Positions 8,248 to 16,198 of a DNA stretch of 32,611 nt are shown piece after piece. The notes below the pieces were generated by a model. That model was not told the DNA's origin, did no database searches, and worked only from the letters and a program-made list of their open reading frames with translations. The DNA comes from Lachnospiraceae bacterium (GTDB taxonomy: Bacteria; Bacillota; Clostridia; Lachnospirales; Lachnospiraceae). The stretch's first letter is position 1; every line of letters starts with the position of its first letter. The translations under genes and the position numbers were made by a program. The stretch lies in assembly GCA_017442865.1 (NCBI GenBank), contig JAFRXK010000056.1, positions 1-32,611 of the forward strand, in the 5' to 3' direction.

Positions 8248-10014
8248 CTACATTCTGTCCGGTGCCTCAAAGCCCAGCAAATCAATACATGTGCAGAGCA
8301 CATCCTTTACAAGCTCGATAAGCTTTATATACTGCTGCCTGTGAGTCTCGTCCTCTTCTGAAAGTATCTTTGTCTCGTGGTAGAACCTGTTGAAGGCGTC
8401 TGCAAGTCCGTAAATGTACTGGCATATCCTGTGAGGCGCCATGTCGGTGTATGCGGACTGGATGACCTCATTGAACTTGGACAGTTCAATATGAAGTGCC
8501 TTCTCTGACTCGCTGCACGCAGGCGCAAGCTTTACGTCGCCTGTCTCGCCGAATGTCTCACTGTAGCGTGCCATAATGGACTTGATTCGTACTATTGTAT
8601 ATAAAATGTAAGGTCCGGTGTTGCCCTCAAATGAGCTGAAGCGGTCTACGTCAAATATATAATCCTTTGACGCCTGGTTTGAAAGGTCGCCGTACTTTAA
8701 TGCTGCAAGGCCTACTATCTGCGCAGTCTGGCGTGCCTCGTCCTCGCTGACGGAGCGGTTCTCCATAATCTTGTCGTACACTGCGTCGCTGATTTCCCTG
8801 ATGAGCACCTCAAGACGCATAGTGCCGCCGTCCCTTGTCTTAAATGGCTTGCCGTCCTTGCCGTTCATCGTGCCAAAGCCGAGGAATTGAAGGCTTACCT
8901 CAGGTCTTACTATGCCTGTCTTCTTTGCACAGCGGAATACCTGCGTAAAATGCATCTCCTGACGCTTGTCTACGACATACAATACTCTGTCAGGCGCAAA
9001 TAACTTCTCCCTCTCGATTAAGGTTGCAAGGTCGGTGGTTGAATAAAGCGTTGCACCGTCTGACTTTACAAGTATACAAGGCGGAACCTCCTTTGTATCG
9101 GTCTCCTCCTTGACATCTACAACCAATGCTCCCTCGCTCTCCTTTGCGAAGCCGCCTGCCTTCATGGCATTTATCATGTCCGGAATGTACGGCTGTGCGT
9201 CGCTTTCCTTCTTCCACAGTTCAAAATTAACATTGAGCCTGCCGTAATTTTTCTTTAAGTCTTCAACAGACACATTCATAATGTGATTCCAGAGCGCCAT
9301 ATAGCCAGGCTCCCTGTTCTGAAGCTTGAAGGTCGCATCATGCGCCTTCTTTGCAAACTCCTCATTTTCCTTTGACTTTTTGCTCGCGCATGGATAGATT
9401 TCCTCAAGCTCTGAAATCGTAAAAGGCGCTTCCTTCGGATATTCACCTGTAAAGCTCTCATCAAAATACACAAGCTCAGGCTTTCTTTCCTTAAGCTCCT
9501 CGATGATAAGGCCCATCTGTAAGCCCCAGTCGCCAAGATGCACATCGCCGATTACATCATTTCCGACAAATCTGAATATTCTCTTAATGCTCTCGCCGAT
9601 TACTGCCGAGCGCAGATGTCCAACGTGCAGCGGCTTTGCAACATTTGGTCCGCCGTAGTCAATGATAATGGTCTCTTTCTTTTCAACCTCGTCGCAGCCG
9701 AGCCTGTCCGCATGCCTCATCTGCTCCAGATAATCCGCAAGAAATTCCTTTGAAAGCTTAATGTTTATAAAGCCGGGATTAACCGCTGTTATCTCCTCAA
9801 AGCATGCATTATCCTTAAGATGCTCTGTTACATCAGCTGCAATAACCATAGGCGCCTTGTGGTATGTCTTTGCGGCAGCCATTGCTCCGTTACACTGGTA
9901 TTCACATAAATCAGGTCTGTTTGAAAGAGTTACCTTTGCAAGCTGTGCGTCATATCCGCACTGTTCAAATCCTTTTCCAAGCTCGCCTGCTATCAAATCC
10001 AATATCTTATTCAT
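8248..10014 (-). CDS. argS: Arginyl-tRNA synthetase
   Basis: Class I synthetase charging tRNA-Arg. The N-terminal Add-1 domain (MNKILDLIAGELGKGF) is followed by the HIGH motif as HVGH at about 130-133 within GPNVAKPLHVGHLRSA, by the TLYSTTDLATL segment of the catalytic core, and by the C-terminal DALR anticodon domain with NRFYHETKIL. The frame runs open to 10173, but the extra 53 residues would begin inside the terminator of the upstream gene. GGAGGA at 10019-10024 is 4 nt before the ATG at 10014, which gives 588 aa. No T-box signature is visible upstream. Confidence 0.96.
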   Translation of the reverse strand: MNKILDLIAGELGKGFEQCGYDAQLAKVTLSNRPDLCEYQCNGAMAAAKTYHKAPMVIAADVTEHLKDNACFEEITAVNPGFINIKLSKEFLADYLEQMRHADRLGCDEVEKKETIIIDYGGPNVAKPLHVGHLRSAVIGESIKRIFRFVGNDVIGDVHLGDWGLQMGLIIEELKERKPELVYFDESFTGEYPKEAPFTISELEEIYPCASKKSKENEEFAKKAHDATFKLQNREPGYMALWNHIMNVSVEDLKKNYGRLNVNFELWKKESDAQPYIPDMINAMKAGGFAKESEGALVVDVKEETDTKEVPPCILVKSDGATLYSTTDLATLIEREKLFAPDRVLYVVDKRQEMHFTQVFRCAKKTGIVRPEVSLQFLGFGTMNGKDGKPFKTRDGGTMRLEVLIREISDAVYDKIMENRSVSEDEARQTAQIVGLAALKYGDLSNQASKDYIFDVDRFSSFEGNTGPYILYTIVRIKSIMARYSETFGETGDVKLAPACSESEKALHIELSKFNEVIQSAYTDMAPHRICQYIYGLADAFNRFYHETKILSEEDETHRQQYIKLIELVKDVLCTCIDLLGFEAPDRM

Positions 10015-10166
10015 ACTGTCCTCCGAAAAATTTATATTATTTGTATCACCGTGCAGATGCCCGGCAATGCTGATATTTCTTATGCAAAACCACATAGCGG
10101 CTCTACGATAATACTGCTTTTTAATTATAAAACATATTGTAGTCGACCGATTACATTTTTTAATAT

Positions 10167-10194
10167 AAACCACCGGACTGATGACCGGCGGCTT
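10167..10194 (-). terminator. Probable terminator of the lipoprotein gene
   Basis: AAGCCGCCGG pairs with CCGGTGGTTT on the minus strand (10 bp with two G-T pairs, 8-nt loop). The T-tract is short and interrupted (TTTATATT), so it may be only partly efficient. It sits 10 nt after the lipoprotein stop. Confidence 0.6.
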
Positions 10195-10203
10195 AAATTT
10201 ATC

Positions 10204-11025
10204 TTAATAATAAGTCACTACAGAATAAACTCCTGTCAGATTGTATTCCTCAACATTGTGTACTCCGGCGTCGGAAATGAAAACACTGTCCTCGCCAAAG
10301 GAAAATTTGATGCTTTCATTGCCTTTTTTATATTCGAATGACTTAGAAAAACTGATTATCTGTTCCGTGGCTGTCTCGTTCTCTGTATATACAAGAGTTC
10401 CTTCTTCTTCCGATAAATAAAACTCACCCGCAAGCGCAAACTGCTTTGCCAGTCCGTTTTTATCCTCTGTTATACCTGATGCTCTGAAAAAGCCGTCCGC
10501 ATCGCCAGCATAATCCTCAGCATACAATGTAATATAAAACGAACTGTTCCCCATTGTATACTGCCCTGACAATCCATCGTCAAGCTTTGGTGCATCTGCA
10601 TTTTCAGAATATTCTATTGTCGGTTCATTGACAAGCCTGCCCGTAACATACCATCCGTCATTGTCATATTCCATGAACATATACTTACCGTTCTCAGGAT
10701 CCCAGTACATAATGTCCTCGTCCTTTGCCTTTGCAATGGCACCGAGGAACATCTCATCAGTGTAAAACTCAAAACGGTCACACTTGTGGTCGTCCACCTC
10801 AACCTCTCCGGCATATACATATCTTTGGTATACAGGCAACACATTCTTGCCATTTTCATTTATATATGCAAGAGCCTTAAGCTGTTGATCGCTAAGCTCC
10901 TGAATTGTCGTCTCTGCATTAGTGTTTGTCTCACCCTTATCATCCTCTGATGTCTTCCTTGAACACGCCGTAAATATTGAAGCAAGCAGTGTCAAAGCAA
11001 GCATCAAAACCATTATCCTCTTCAC
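10204..11025 (-). CDS. Putative secreted lipoprotein, function unknown
   Basis: The first 21 residues (MKRIMVLMLALTLLASIFTAC) form a lipoprotein signal: two positive charges, a hydrophobic core and a FTAC lipobox with C21 as the lipidated residue. A charged, Thr/Asn-rich linker follows (about 22-40), then roughly 230 residues of acidic, beta-rich sequence with no motif I recognise. The protein would be anchored on the outer face of the membrane. The start is GTG at 11025, set by GGAGGAG 5 nt upstream. It appears to be a single-gene unit with its own terminator. Confidence 0.75.
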   Translation of the reverse strand: MKRIMVLMLALTLLASIFTACSRKTSEDDKGETNTNAETTIQELSDQQLKALAYINENGKNVLPVYQRYVYAGEVEVDDHKCDRFEFYTDEMFLGAIAKAKDEDIMYWDPENGKYMFMEYDNDGWYVTGRLVNEPTIEYSENADAPKLDDGLSGQYTMGNSSFYITLYAEDYAGDADGFFRASGITEDKNGLAKQFALAGEFYLSEEEGTLVYTENETATEQIISFSKSFEYKKGNESIKFSFGEDSVFISDAGVHNVEEYNLTGVYSVVTYY

Positions 11026-11086
11026 GATATCTCCTCCATAAAACCAGACAGACTTCTTTTCTTTGTGCCATAATTAAGGCAATACA

Positions 11087-11134
11087 TTGTTTTATTGTTT
11101 TATTGTTTTATTGTTTTACTGTTTTATTGTTTTA
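11087..11134. repeat. Six tandem copies of an 8-bp unit upstream of the lipoprotein gene
   Basis: The unit ttgtttta is repeated six times without gaps (the fifth copy has c for the first t). It lies 62-109 bp upstream of the lipoprotein start, in the position where a promoter would be expected. Short perfect repeats of this kind change copy number by slippage. Confidence 0.9.
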
Positions 11135-11200
11135 TTATTATATTTGTAATGTAGCTTTGTACTGCGTCGTCTCTTATCGCTAATACCTTTAATATAAGAT

Positions 11201-11228
11201 AAAAGGCTCTGCCGTATCCGACAGAGCC
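11201..11228 (-). terminator. Intrinsic terminator of efp
   Basis: GGCTCTGTCG pairs with CGGCAGAGCC (10 bp, one T-G pair) around GATA on the minus strand, followed by TTTTATCTT. It begins 13 nt after the efp stop. Confidence 0.85.
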
Positions 11229-11241
11229 CTCAAACTTTAAA

Positions 11242-11799
11242 TTAAACTCTGGACATGTACTCGCCGCTTCTTGTATCAATACGTATAATCTCGCCCTGAT
11301 TTACAAACAACGGAACATAAACTGTAGCACCTGTCTCAACTACTGCAGGCTTTGTAGCACCTGTAGCAGTATCGCCCTTGAATCCAGGCTCTGTATCAGT
11401 AATCTCAAGCTCTACGAACAAAGGTGGCTCAATTGAGAATACCTGTCCCTTGTGTGAACAGATCTTAACCATCTCGTTTTCCTTAACAAATTTAAGTGAA
11501 TCACCGATTGCATCCTGTCCTAAAGCAACCTGATCAAATGTATTTACATCCATGAAATAATATAAATCACCATCTGAATATAAATACTGCATATCGACAC
11601 GATCAATGTGTGCATTCTCAAACTTCTCTGTTGGTCTGAATGACTTTTCAATTACACCGCCACTCTTGATATTCTTTAACTTTGTTCTTACAAACGCAGC
11701 TCCCTTTCCTGGTTTAACATGCTGGAATTCAATTACCTGATAGATATTACCCTCCATCTCTATAGTAACACCATTTCTAAAATCACCGGCTGTTGTCAT
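11242..11799 (-). CDS. efp: Translation elongation factor P
   Basis: EF-P relieves ribosome stalling at polyproline stretches by entering the E site. Three beta domains are recognisable: an N-terminal KOW-like domain with the modification loop [10 protein letters not shown] (K32 is the residue modified in other bacteria), a central OB domain, and the C-terminal OB domain ending [20 protein letters not shown]. At 185 aa it is standard. The frame is open to 11874, but AAGGAGGGAA (11806-11815) sets the ATG at 11799. I see no adjacent modification enzyme. A near-consensus promoter lies about 60 nt upstream. Confidence 0.96.
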   Translation of the reverse strand: MTTAGDFRNGVTIEMEGNIYQVIEFQHVKPGKGAAFVRTKLKNIKSGGVIEKSFRPTEKFENAHIDRVDMQYLYSDGDLYYFMDVNTFDQVALGQDAIGDSLKFVKENEMVKICSHKGQVFSIEPPLFVELEITDTEPGFKGDTATGATKPAVVETGATVYVPLFVNQGEIIRIDTRSGEYMSRV

Positions 11800-11856
11800 C
11801 TCGGATTCCCTCCTTAAGTTATTCGTTTTCTTTCTTACGTTATTCGTACTTTTTAT

Positions 11857-11885
11857 ATCATATAATAAAACCAATACTTTTTCAA
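11857..11885 (-). promoter_or_regulatory. Sigma-70-type promoter of efp
   Basis: TTGAAA (11880-11885) and TATGAT (11857-11862) are separated by 17 nt on the minus strand, leaving an untranslated leader of about 50 nt before the efp ATG. Confidence 0.7.
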
Positions 11886-12080
11886 CATCTTTTTTTATCA
11901 GTTAAAAAAATCCTCTTATTGAATGCAGCATTCTTTATTATAAATATAAAAATGTTGAAGCCTTAATAATTTAACAGGCTTTACACTCCGTATCTTTCGT
12001 ATATTATACAGCAGTCAGATTCAGGATAAAATCACGATTCTCACTGTCTGTCATAATGTTTTTAGATTTTATTGCGATGT

Positions 12081-12683
12081 TTAAAGTTCTTTTATAATAT
12101 CACACACATCCTGCTTTGAATATCCCATTTTTTTTAATTTATCAATAGTCTCTTTAATCAGTTCTATTGCATAATCATCTTTGTCATCATTTGTGACTTC
12201 AATAATACCTGTAATTCTGCTTAATATCTTCTTATCAGTTACAGACAAATATTTCTCAGCACTTCCGTCAAACAGTTCAACCTTCTTTGCACCGGTCTGA
12301 AAAAATATATCCTGATATACTTTTTTATTAACTTCAGAAAGCAATTCATACGATTCATTGTCTGTATTCAGGAAAACATCATCAAAACATACTGTATATA
12401 CTGGCTTCTGCAAATATGACACTATATTGTGTTTTCCAAATGCTTTTTGGAGAAGAATATCTATTAATTTCTTTGCATATGTATAGTTCCCTATGCTGCC
12501 GAAATGGAATGGTGAAATAAGCATGATATTCTCCGAAGAACCGCTTATTGCTTCTGCCTCGTCACCAACACCTGCTATTTCATTTGTAGTAATATTTACT
12601 GCTAAAAGTGCCTTTTCTCTTAGCAATTCGCCCTCTCCGACTTTATAAAATACTAAATCTGTAGGTGCGTTCACTTTTTTCAT
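12081..12683 (-). CDS. Degenerate MreB-like protein, likely unable to bind ATP
   Basis: The first 55 residues read like the N-terminus of MreB with its first nucleotide-binding loop missing. DLVFYKVGEGELLREKALLAV corresponds to the NTLVYVKGKGIVLREPSVVAI segment of MreB, and TTNEIAGVGDEAEAI to the TGKVLAVGEEAKKM segment. YAKKLIDILLQKAFG and GAKKVELFDGSAEKYL fit the later MreB elements (VTEAMLKYFI and GAREVYLIEEPMAAA). The DLGTxNT loop is absent, and the 200-aa protein ends before most of the second half of the actin fold (MreB is about 335 aa). The ATG at 12683 is preferred over GTG at 12698 because GAGGAGAG precedes it. It lies 26 nt after yqeG. Assignment is by motif comparison from memory. 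Confidence 0.55.
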   Translation of the reverse strand: MKKVNAPTDLVFYKVGEGELLREKALLAVNITTNEIAGVGDEAEAISGSSENIMLISPFHFGSIGNYTYAKKLIDILLQKAFGKHNIVSYLQKPVYTVCFDDVFLNTDNESYELLSEVNKKVYQDIFFQTGAKKVELFDGSAEKYLSVTDKKILSRITGIIEVTNDDKDDYAIELIKETIDKLKKMGYSKQDVCDIIKEL

Positions 12684-12709
12684 TTCATCTCTCCTCACAA
12701 AAATACGAG

Positions 12710-13213
12710 CTACTTCATACTCAGCCTGTCCATTGCAATTATCGGCTTCTCTAAAATTCTTTTAAGTATGATATTAAACGGCTCCTTCTTCTCAAGCTGT
12801 TTTACCATAATACTGTAAATACCGGCGCGTCTTGCGCCCCAGACATCAGTAAATACCTGGTCGCCTATAAATACTGCCTCATCCTTTCGTATGCCCATAT
12901 CGGCAACTCCCTCAAGGTAGCCGCGCCTGCCCGGCTTACCTGCCTTGGCAACATAAAAAGCCCCGACTGCATCAGCAAACGGTTTTACCCTCTTATCGCC
13001 ATTATTTGAAATAAGACACGTCTTAAAGCCCATATTATTAAGCTCTGCAAATAATTCAAGCGCTCGGTCATTCACAGGCTTTCCATGCCCTACCAGAGTA
13101 TTATCAATATCAAAAAGAATACCTCTCTTGCCCTTCATATACAACTCGTTAAAATCAATTGTATAAGTATTATCACTGTATTCATCAGGACACATTCTCC
13201 TAAATATCCTCAT
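12710..13213 (-). CDS. yqeG: YqeG-family HAD-type phosphatase
   Basis: HAD-superfamily phosphatase of subclass IIIA. Motif I is LFDIDNTL with D35 and D37, motif II is the SNN at 69-71, motif III lies in the KAGKPGRRGY segment, and motif IV is GDQVFTDVWGA. Length (167 aa) matches YqeG, a conserved Firmicutes protein whose substrate is not firmly established. ATG at 13213 has GGAGAG 6 nt upstream. The MreB-like gene follows closely, suggesting co-transcription. Confidence 0.9.
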   Translation of the reverse strand: MRIFRRMCPDEYSDNTYTIDFNELYMKGKRGILFDIDNTLVGHGKPVNDRALELFAELNNMGFKTCLISNNGDKRVKPFADAVGAFYVAKAGKPGRRGYLEGVADMGIRKDEAVFIGDQVFTDVWGARRAGIYSIMVKQLEKKEPFNIILKRILEKPIIAMDRLSMK

Positions 13214-13281
13214 TCTGCTCTCCGTTCTGCCTCATGCGCTGCTGAAGCATTCGTTTTTACATTATCTCAAATTCTGTCGGG

Positions 13282-13483
13282 ACACATTCATATATTCCCC
13301 TGCAGCCGGTTGTAATTATTCGTATTTGCGCTTACGCTCAATTTAATCGAAACACATTCATATATTCCCCTGCAACCGGTTGTAATTATTCGTATTTGCG
13401 CTAACGCTCAATTTAATCGAAACACATTCATATATTCCCCTGCAGCCGGTTGTAATTATTCGTATTCGCGCTTACGCTCAACT
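13282..13483. repeat. 70-bp tandem repeat between nrdR and yqeG
   Basis: A unit beginning acacattcatatattcccct recurs at 13282, 13352 and 13422, exactly 70 bp apart; the third copy is cut at about 62 bp. The copies differ at only a few bases. Each contains a near-palindrome (caaccggttg in the middle copy, cagccggttg in the others) and a gcgct[ta]acgctc element. A strongly diverged piece of a fourth copy is visible at about 13521-13551. The rest of the 13214-13624 gap shows nothing else recognisable. Confidence 0.92.
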
Positions 13484-13624
13484 CTCGGTCGCAAAATGCA
13501 TTTCCTGCATACGTCATTTTCAATTGTTCGTATTTACGCTATCACTCAACACAACCGAAAAATATTTTTGCGCAAGTACTCCACCGAAAGCAAAGCAATA
13601 TTCCATGTCTGCTTCAGTGTTCTT

Positions 13625-14080
13625 TTATTTCTTCTTATATATCTTCTCAAGCTCATTTAAAAATGTATTTACATCCTTAAACTCCCTGTAAACCGACGCA
13701 AATCTAACGTATGCAACCTCATCAAGTTCCTTTAGCTTATCCATGACCATCTCACCGATAAAGGAAGTAGTGACCTCCTTGTCAGTCGAATTAAAAACCT
13801 CACTCTCAATCGAGTTTACAAGCTCGTCAAGCTGGGCTCTTGAAACAGGTCTTTTATGACATGCGCTGAATATGCCCGCCTCAATCTTTGAACGGTCATA
13901 CTCCTCCCTGCGGTTATCCTTTTTTACAACCATAAGCGGAATCGTCTCGATTTTTTCAAATGTGGTAAATCTTTTGCCACATTTATCACACTGTCTCCTT
14001 CTTCTTATGGCGTTTGAATCGTCAACAGATCTTGAATCCACAACTCTTATATTTTCATCATTACAATATGGACACTTCAT
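13625..14080 (-). CDS. nrdR: Transcriptional repressor NrdR
   Basis: Nucleotide-sensing repressor of ribonucleotide reductase genes. The zinc ribbon is complete: C3 and C6 (MKCPYC), C31 and C34 (CDKCGKRF), with RRRRQ just before the second pair. The ATP-cone domain occupies about 48-138 with VVKKDNRREEYDRSKI at its start. Length 151 aa is typical. GGAGGGG precedes the ATG by 5 nt. No NrdR box or nrd gene is visible nearby. Confidence 0.96.
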   Translation of the reverse strand: MKCPYCNDENIRVVDSRSVDDSNAIRRRRQCDKCGKRFTTFEKIETIPLMVVKKDNRREEYDRSKIEAGIFSACHKRPVSRAQLDELVNSIESEVFNSTDKEVTTSFIGEMVMDKLKELDEVAYVRFASVYREFKDVNTFLNELEKIYKKK

Positions 14081-14203
14081 ATTTCCCCTCCTGCGTATAT
14101 TTTATCTTCTCATATTTTCCCGCCACAATTGCAGCCATGCTTTATAAATCAAGCAAGACATTACCGCTTTTTTCTGCTATCCGGCTTTACCTTTCCCGCA
14201 AAT

Positions 14204-14458
14204 CTAACACTTTTTGATACAATCCTTTAAATCAACCTCTACAAGCACTATATCCTTTCCTACCTGCCTTACACAGCAAAAAGGTATGACATATTCGATA
14301 TCCCTGCCAAACAGGCCGCCGAAATGTCCCGGCCCCGGAACAATAAATGCTTCTATGCAGCCGGTTCTCTCATCAAATTCTATATCAGTAATACAGCCAA
14401 GCCTCTTGCAGTCGCACACATTTATAACTTCCTTGTCACACAAACACAACAGTCTCAT
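14204..14458 (-). CDS. YlmC/YmxH family PRC-barrel protein
   Basis: An 84-aa single PRC-barrel domain: KEVINVCDCKRLGCITDIEFDE followed by a GHFGGLFGRDIEYVIPF segment, the signature of the YlmC/YmxH family found in spore-forming Firmicutes. The precise role is unsettled. It is cysteine-rich for its size (7 Cys), which is common in this family. It lies between prfC and nrdR on the same strand. The ribosome binding site is modest (AAAGG, 6 nt before the ATG). Confidence 0.85.
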   Translation of the reverse strand: MRLLCLCDKEVINVCDCKRLGCITDIEFDERTGCIEAFIVPGPGHFGGLFGRDIEYVIPFCCVRQVGKDIVLVEVDLKDCIKKC

Positions 14459-14587
14459 ATTAAGCCTTTTTTATTATTATATGTCTTTGCGAACATAAAG
14501 TGTGATGCAATGCAAATAATTCCTGCTGACCATCTCAATGTACCCCTGTTTAAAAAAGGAAGTTGCGAAGGAAATGTACATCAATGC

Positions 14588-16180
14588 TTAATTCCTGCTA
14601 AACTCCTCAAGCTTAAGCCCCGGATTTCTGTCAAGCACCATGCCGACGCTCCAGCTGTTTGCAAACAGCAGCAAAGGATTTCCCTTCATGTCCTTGACCC
14701 TCTTCATATCAGATGTACCCTGAATTCTGTTTACATCCACCTCATCCTTATTTGCAATCCATCTGATATATTCATACGGGAGCGATTCAAGCTTCACCTC
14801 GACATTGTACTCATTGTTCAGTCTGTAAAGCAGCACGTCAAACTGCAGCACGCCTACAACTCCGACAATAATCTCCTCCATGCCGGTATTAAACTCCTGG
14901 AATATCTGGATGGCGCCCTCCTGTGCAATCTGGGTAACGCCCTTTATAAACTGCTTTCTCTTCATGGTATCCATCTGTCTCAGTCTTGCAAAATGCTCAG
15001 GTGCAAATGTAGGAATGCCCTCGTACTGAAACTTCTGTGAAGAGGTTGTAAGCGTATCTCCTATTGAGAAAATGCCCGGGTCGAACACGCCGATAATATC
15101 TCCGGCATACGCTTCTTCTATAATTTTTCTCTCCTGTGCCATCATCTGCTGCGGCTGGGAAAGCTTAATCTTTCTTCCGCCCTGAATGTGGTTTACCTCC
15201 ATGCCTGCGGTAAACTTGCCTGAGCATATTCTCATAAACGCAATTCTGTCACGGTGCGCCTTGTTCATATTTGCCTGAATCTTAAATACAAAAGCTGAAA
15301 AATCCTCGTCAAATGGTGATATCTCTCCGATATCGGACTTCCTTGGCATAGGGGATGTCGTCATCTTAAGGAAATGCTTTAAGAAGGTCTCCACACCGAA
15401 ATTGGTAAGCGCCGAACCGAAAAATACCGGTGAAAGCTTTCCCTGACTTACCAGTTGCATATCAAGCTCCTGTCCTGCGCCGTCCAGAAGCTCAATATCA
15501 TCCGAAAGCTGGTTGTACTGAAGCTCTCCTAGAAGCTTTCTTGCCTCATCAGAATCCACCGGAAGCTCAGTAGAGGCAACCTCCTTCTGACCGTTCATCG
15601 CAGCAGTAAATGTCATAATATGACGCTGTGCTCTATCGTAAACGCCCTTAAATTCCTTTCCTGAGCCAATCGGCCAGTTTATAGGGCAGGTGCTGATACC
15701 GAGCACATCCTCAATATCATCCATAAGCTCAAATGGATCCTTTGCCTCCCTGTCCATTTTATTTATAAATGTGAAAATCGGTATGTTTCTCATGACACAG
15801 ACCTTGAAAAGCTTTATTGTCTGTGCCTCAACGCCCTTTGATGCGTCAATTACCATGACTGCCGAATCAGCAGCCATAAGTGTTCTGTAGGTATCCTCTG
15901 AGAAATCCTGATGACCCGGAGTATCCAGAATGTTAATGCAGTAATTATCATAATTAAACTGAAGCACAGATGAAGTAACCGAAATACCTCTCTCCTTTTC
16001 AATCTCCATCCAGTCTGACACCGCATGCTTTGCAGTCTTCTTTCCCTTTACAGAGCCTGCAAGATTTATCGCACCTCCATAGAGAAGGAACTTCTCTGTA
16101 AGTGTTGTCTTTCCTGCGTCAGGATGCGAAATAATAGCAAATGTTCTTCTTTTCTCAATATTATTCTTTAACTCGGACAC
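14588..16180 (-). CDS. prfC: Peptide chain release factor 3
   Basis: Translational GTPase that removes RF1/RF2 from the ribosome after termination. G1 is SHPDAGKT at 18-25, switch I and G2 follow with ERGISVTSSV, G3 is DTPGHQDF, and G4 is NKMDREAKDP. Domain II and the RF3-specific C-terminal domain (EEIIVGVVGVLQFDVLLYRL) complete the 530 residues. The start is GTG at 16180 behind GGGAGGA. It lies 18 nt after the phospholipase-D-family gene, so the two are probably one operon. Confidence 0.96.
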   Translation of the reverse strand: MSELKNNIEKRRTFAIISHPDAGKTTLTEKFLLYGGAINLAGSVKGKKTAKHAVSDWMEIEKERGISVTSSVLQFNYDNYCINILDTPGHQDFSEDTYRTLMAADSAVMVIDASKGVEAQTIKLFKVCVMRNIPIFTFINKMDREAKDPFELMDDIEDVLGISTCPINWPIGSGKEFKGVYDRAQRHIMTFTAAMNGQKEVASTELPVDSDEARKLLGELQYNQLSDDIELLDGAGQELDMQLVSQGKLSPVFFGSALTNFGVETFLKHFLKMTTSPMPRKSDIGEISPFDEDFSAFVFKIQANMNKAHRDRIAFMRICSGKFTAGMEVNHIQGGRKIKLSQPQQMMAQERKIIEEAYAGDIIGVFDPGIFSIGDTLTTSSQKFQYEGIPTFAPEHFARLRQMDTMKRKQFIKGVTQIAQEGAIQIFQEFNTGMEEIIVGVVGVLQFDVLLYRLNNEYNVEVKLESLPYEYIRWIANKDEVDVNRIQGTSDMKRVKDMKGNPLLLFANSWSVGMVLDRNPGLKLEEFSRN

Positions 16181-16198
16181 AAATAATCCTCCCTGATT

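Noticed and set aside
8200..8260. A possible decayed copy of the argS 3' end downstream of argS
   Set aside because: Similarity between the two segments needs several gaps and mismatches and could be chance, unlike the clear cases at hisH, hisF and ung.
10015..10166. T-box riboswitch upstream of argS
   Set aside because: No T-box sequence or antiterminator-terminator pair is visible in the short leader.
10015..10173. N-terminal extension of ArgS to the upstream ATG
   Set aside because: It would begin inside the preceding terminator, has no ribosome binding site, and the family N-terminus begins at 10014 behind GGAGGA.
13282..13483. 70-bp repeats as a CRISPR array
   Set aside because: The whole unit is conserved, with no variable spacer part.
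14324..15040. Long plus-strand open frame antisense to prfC
   Set aside because: It lies opposite prfC with intact GTPase motifs, has no ribosome binding site and no recognisable protein features.
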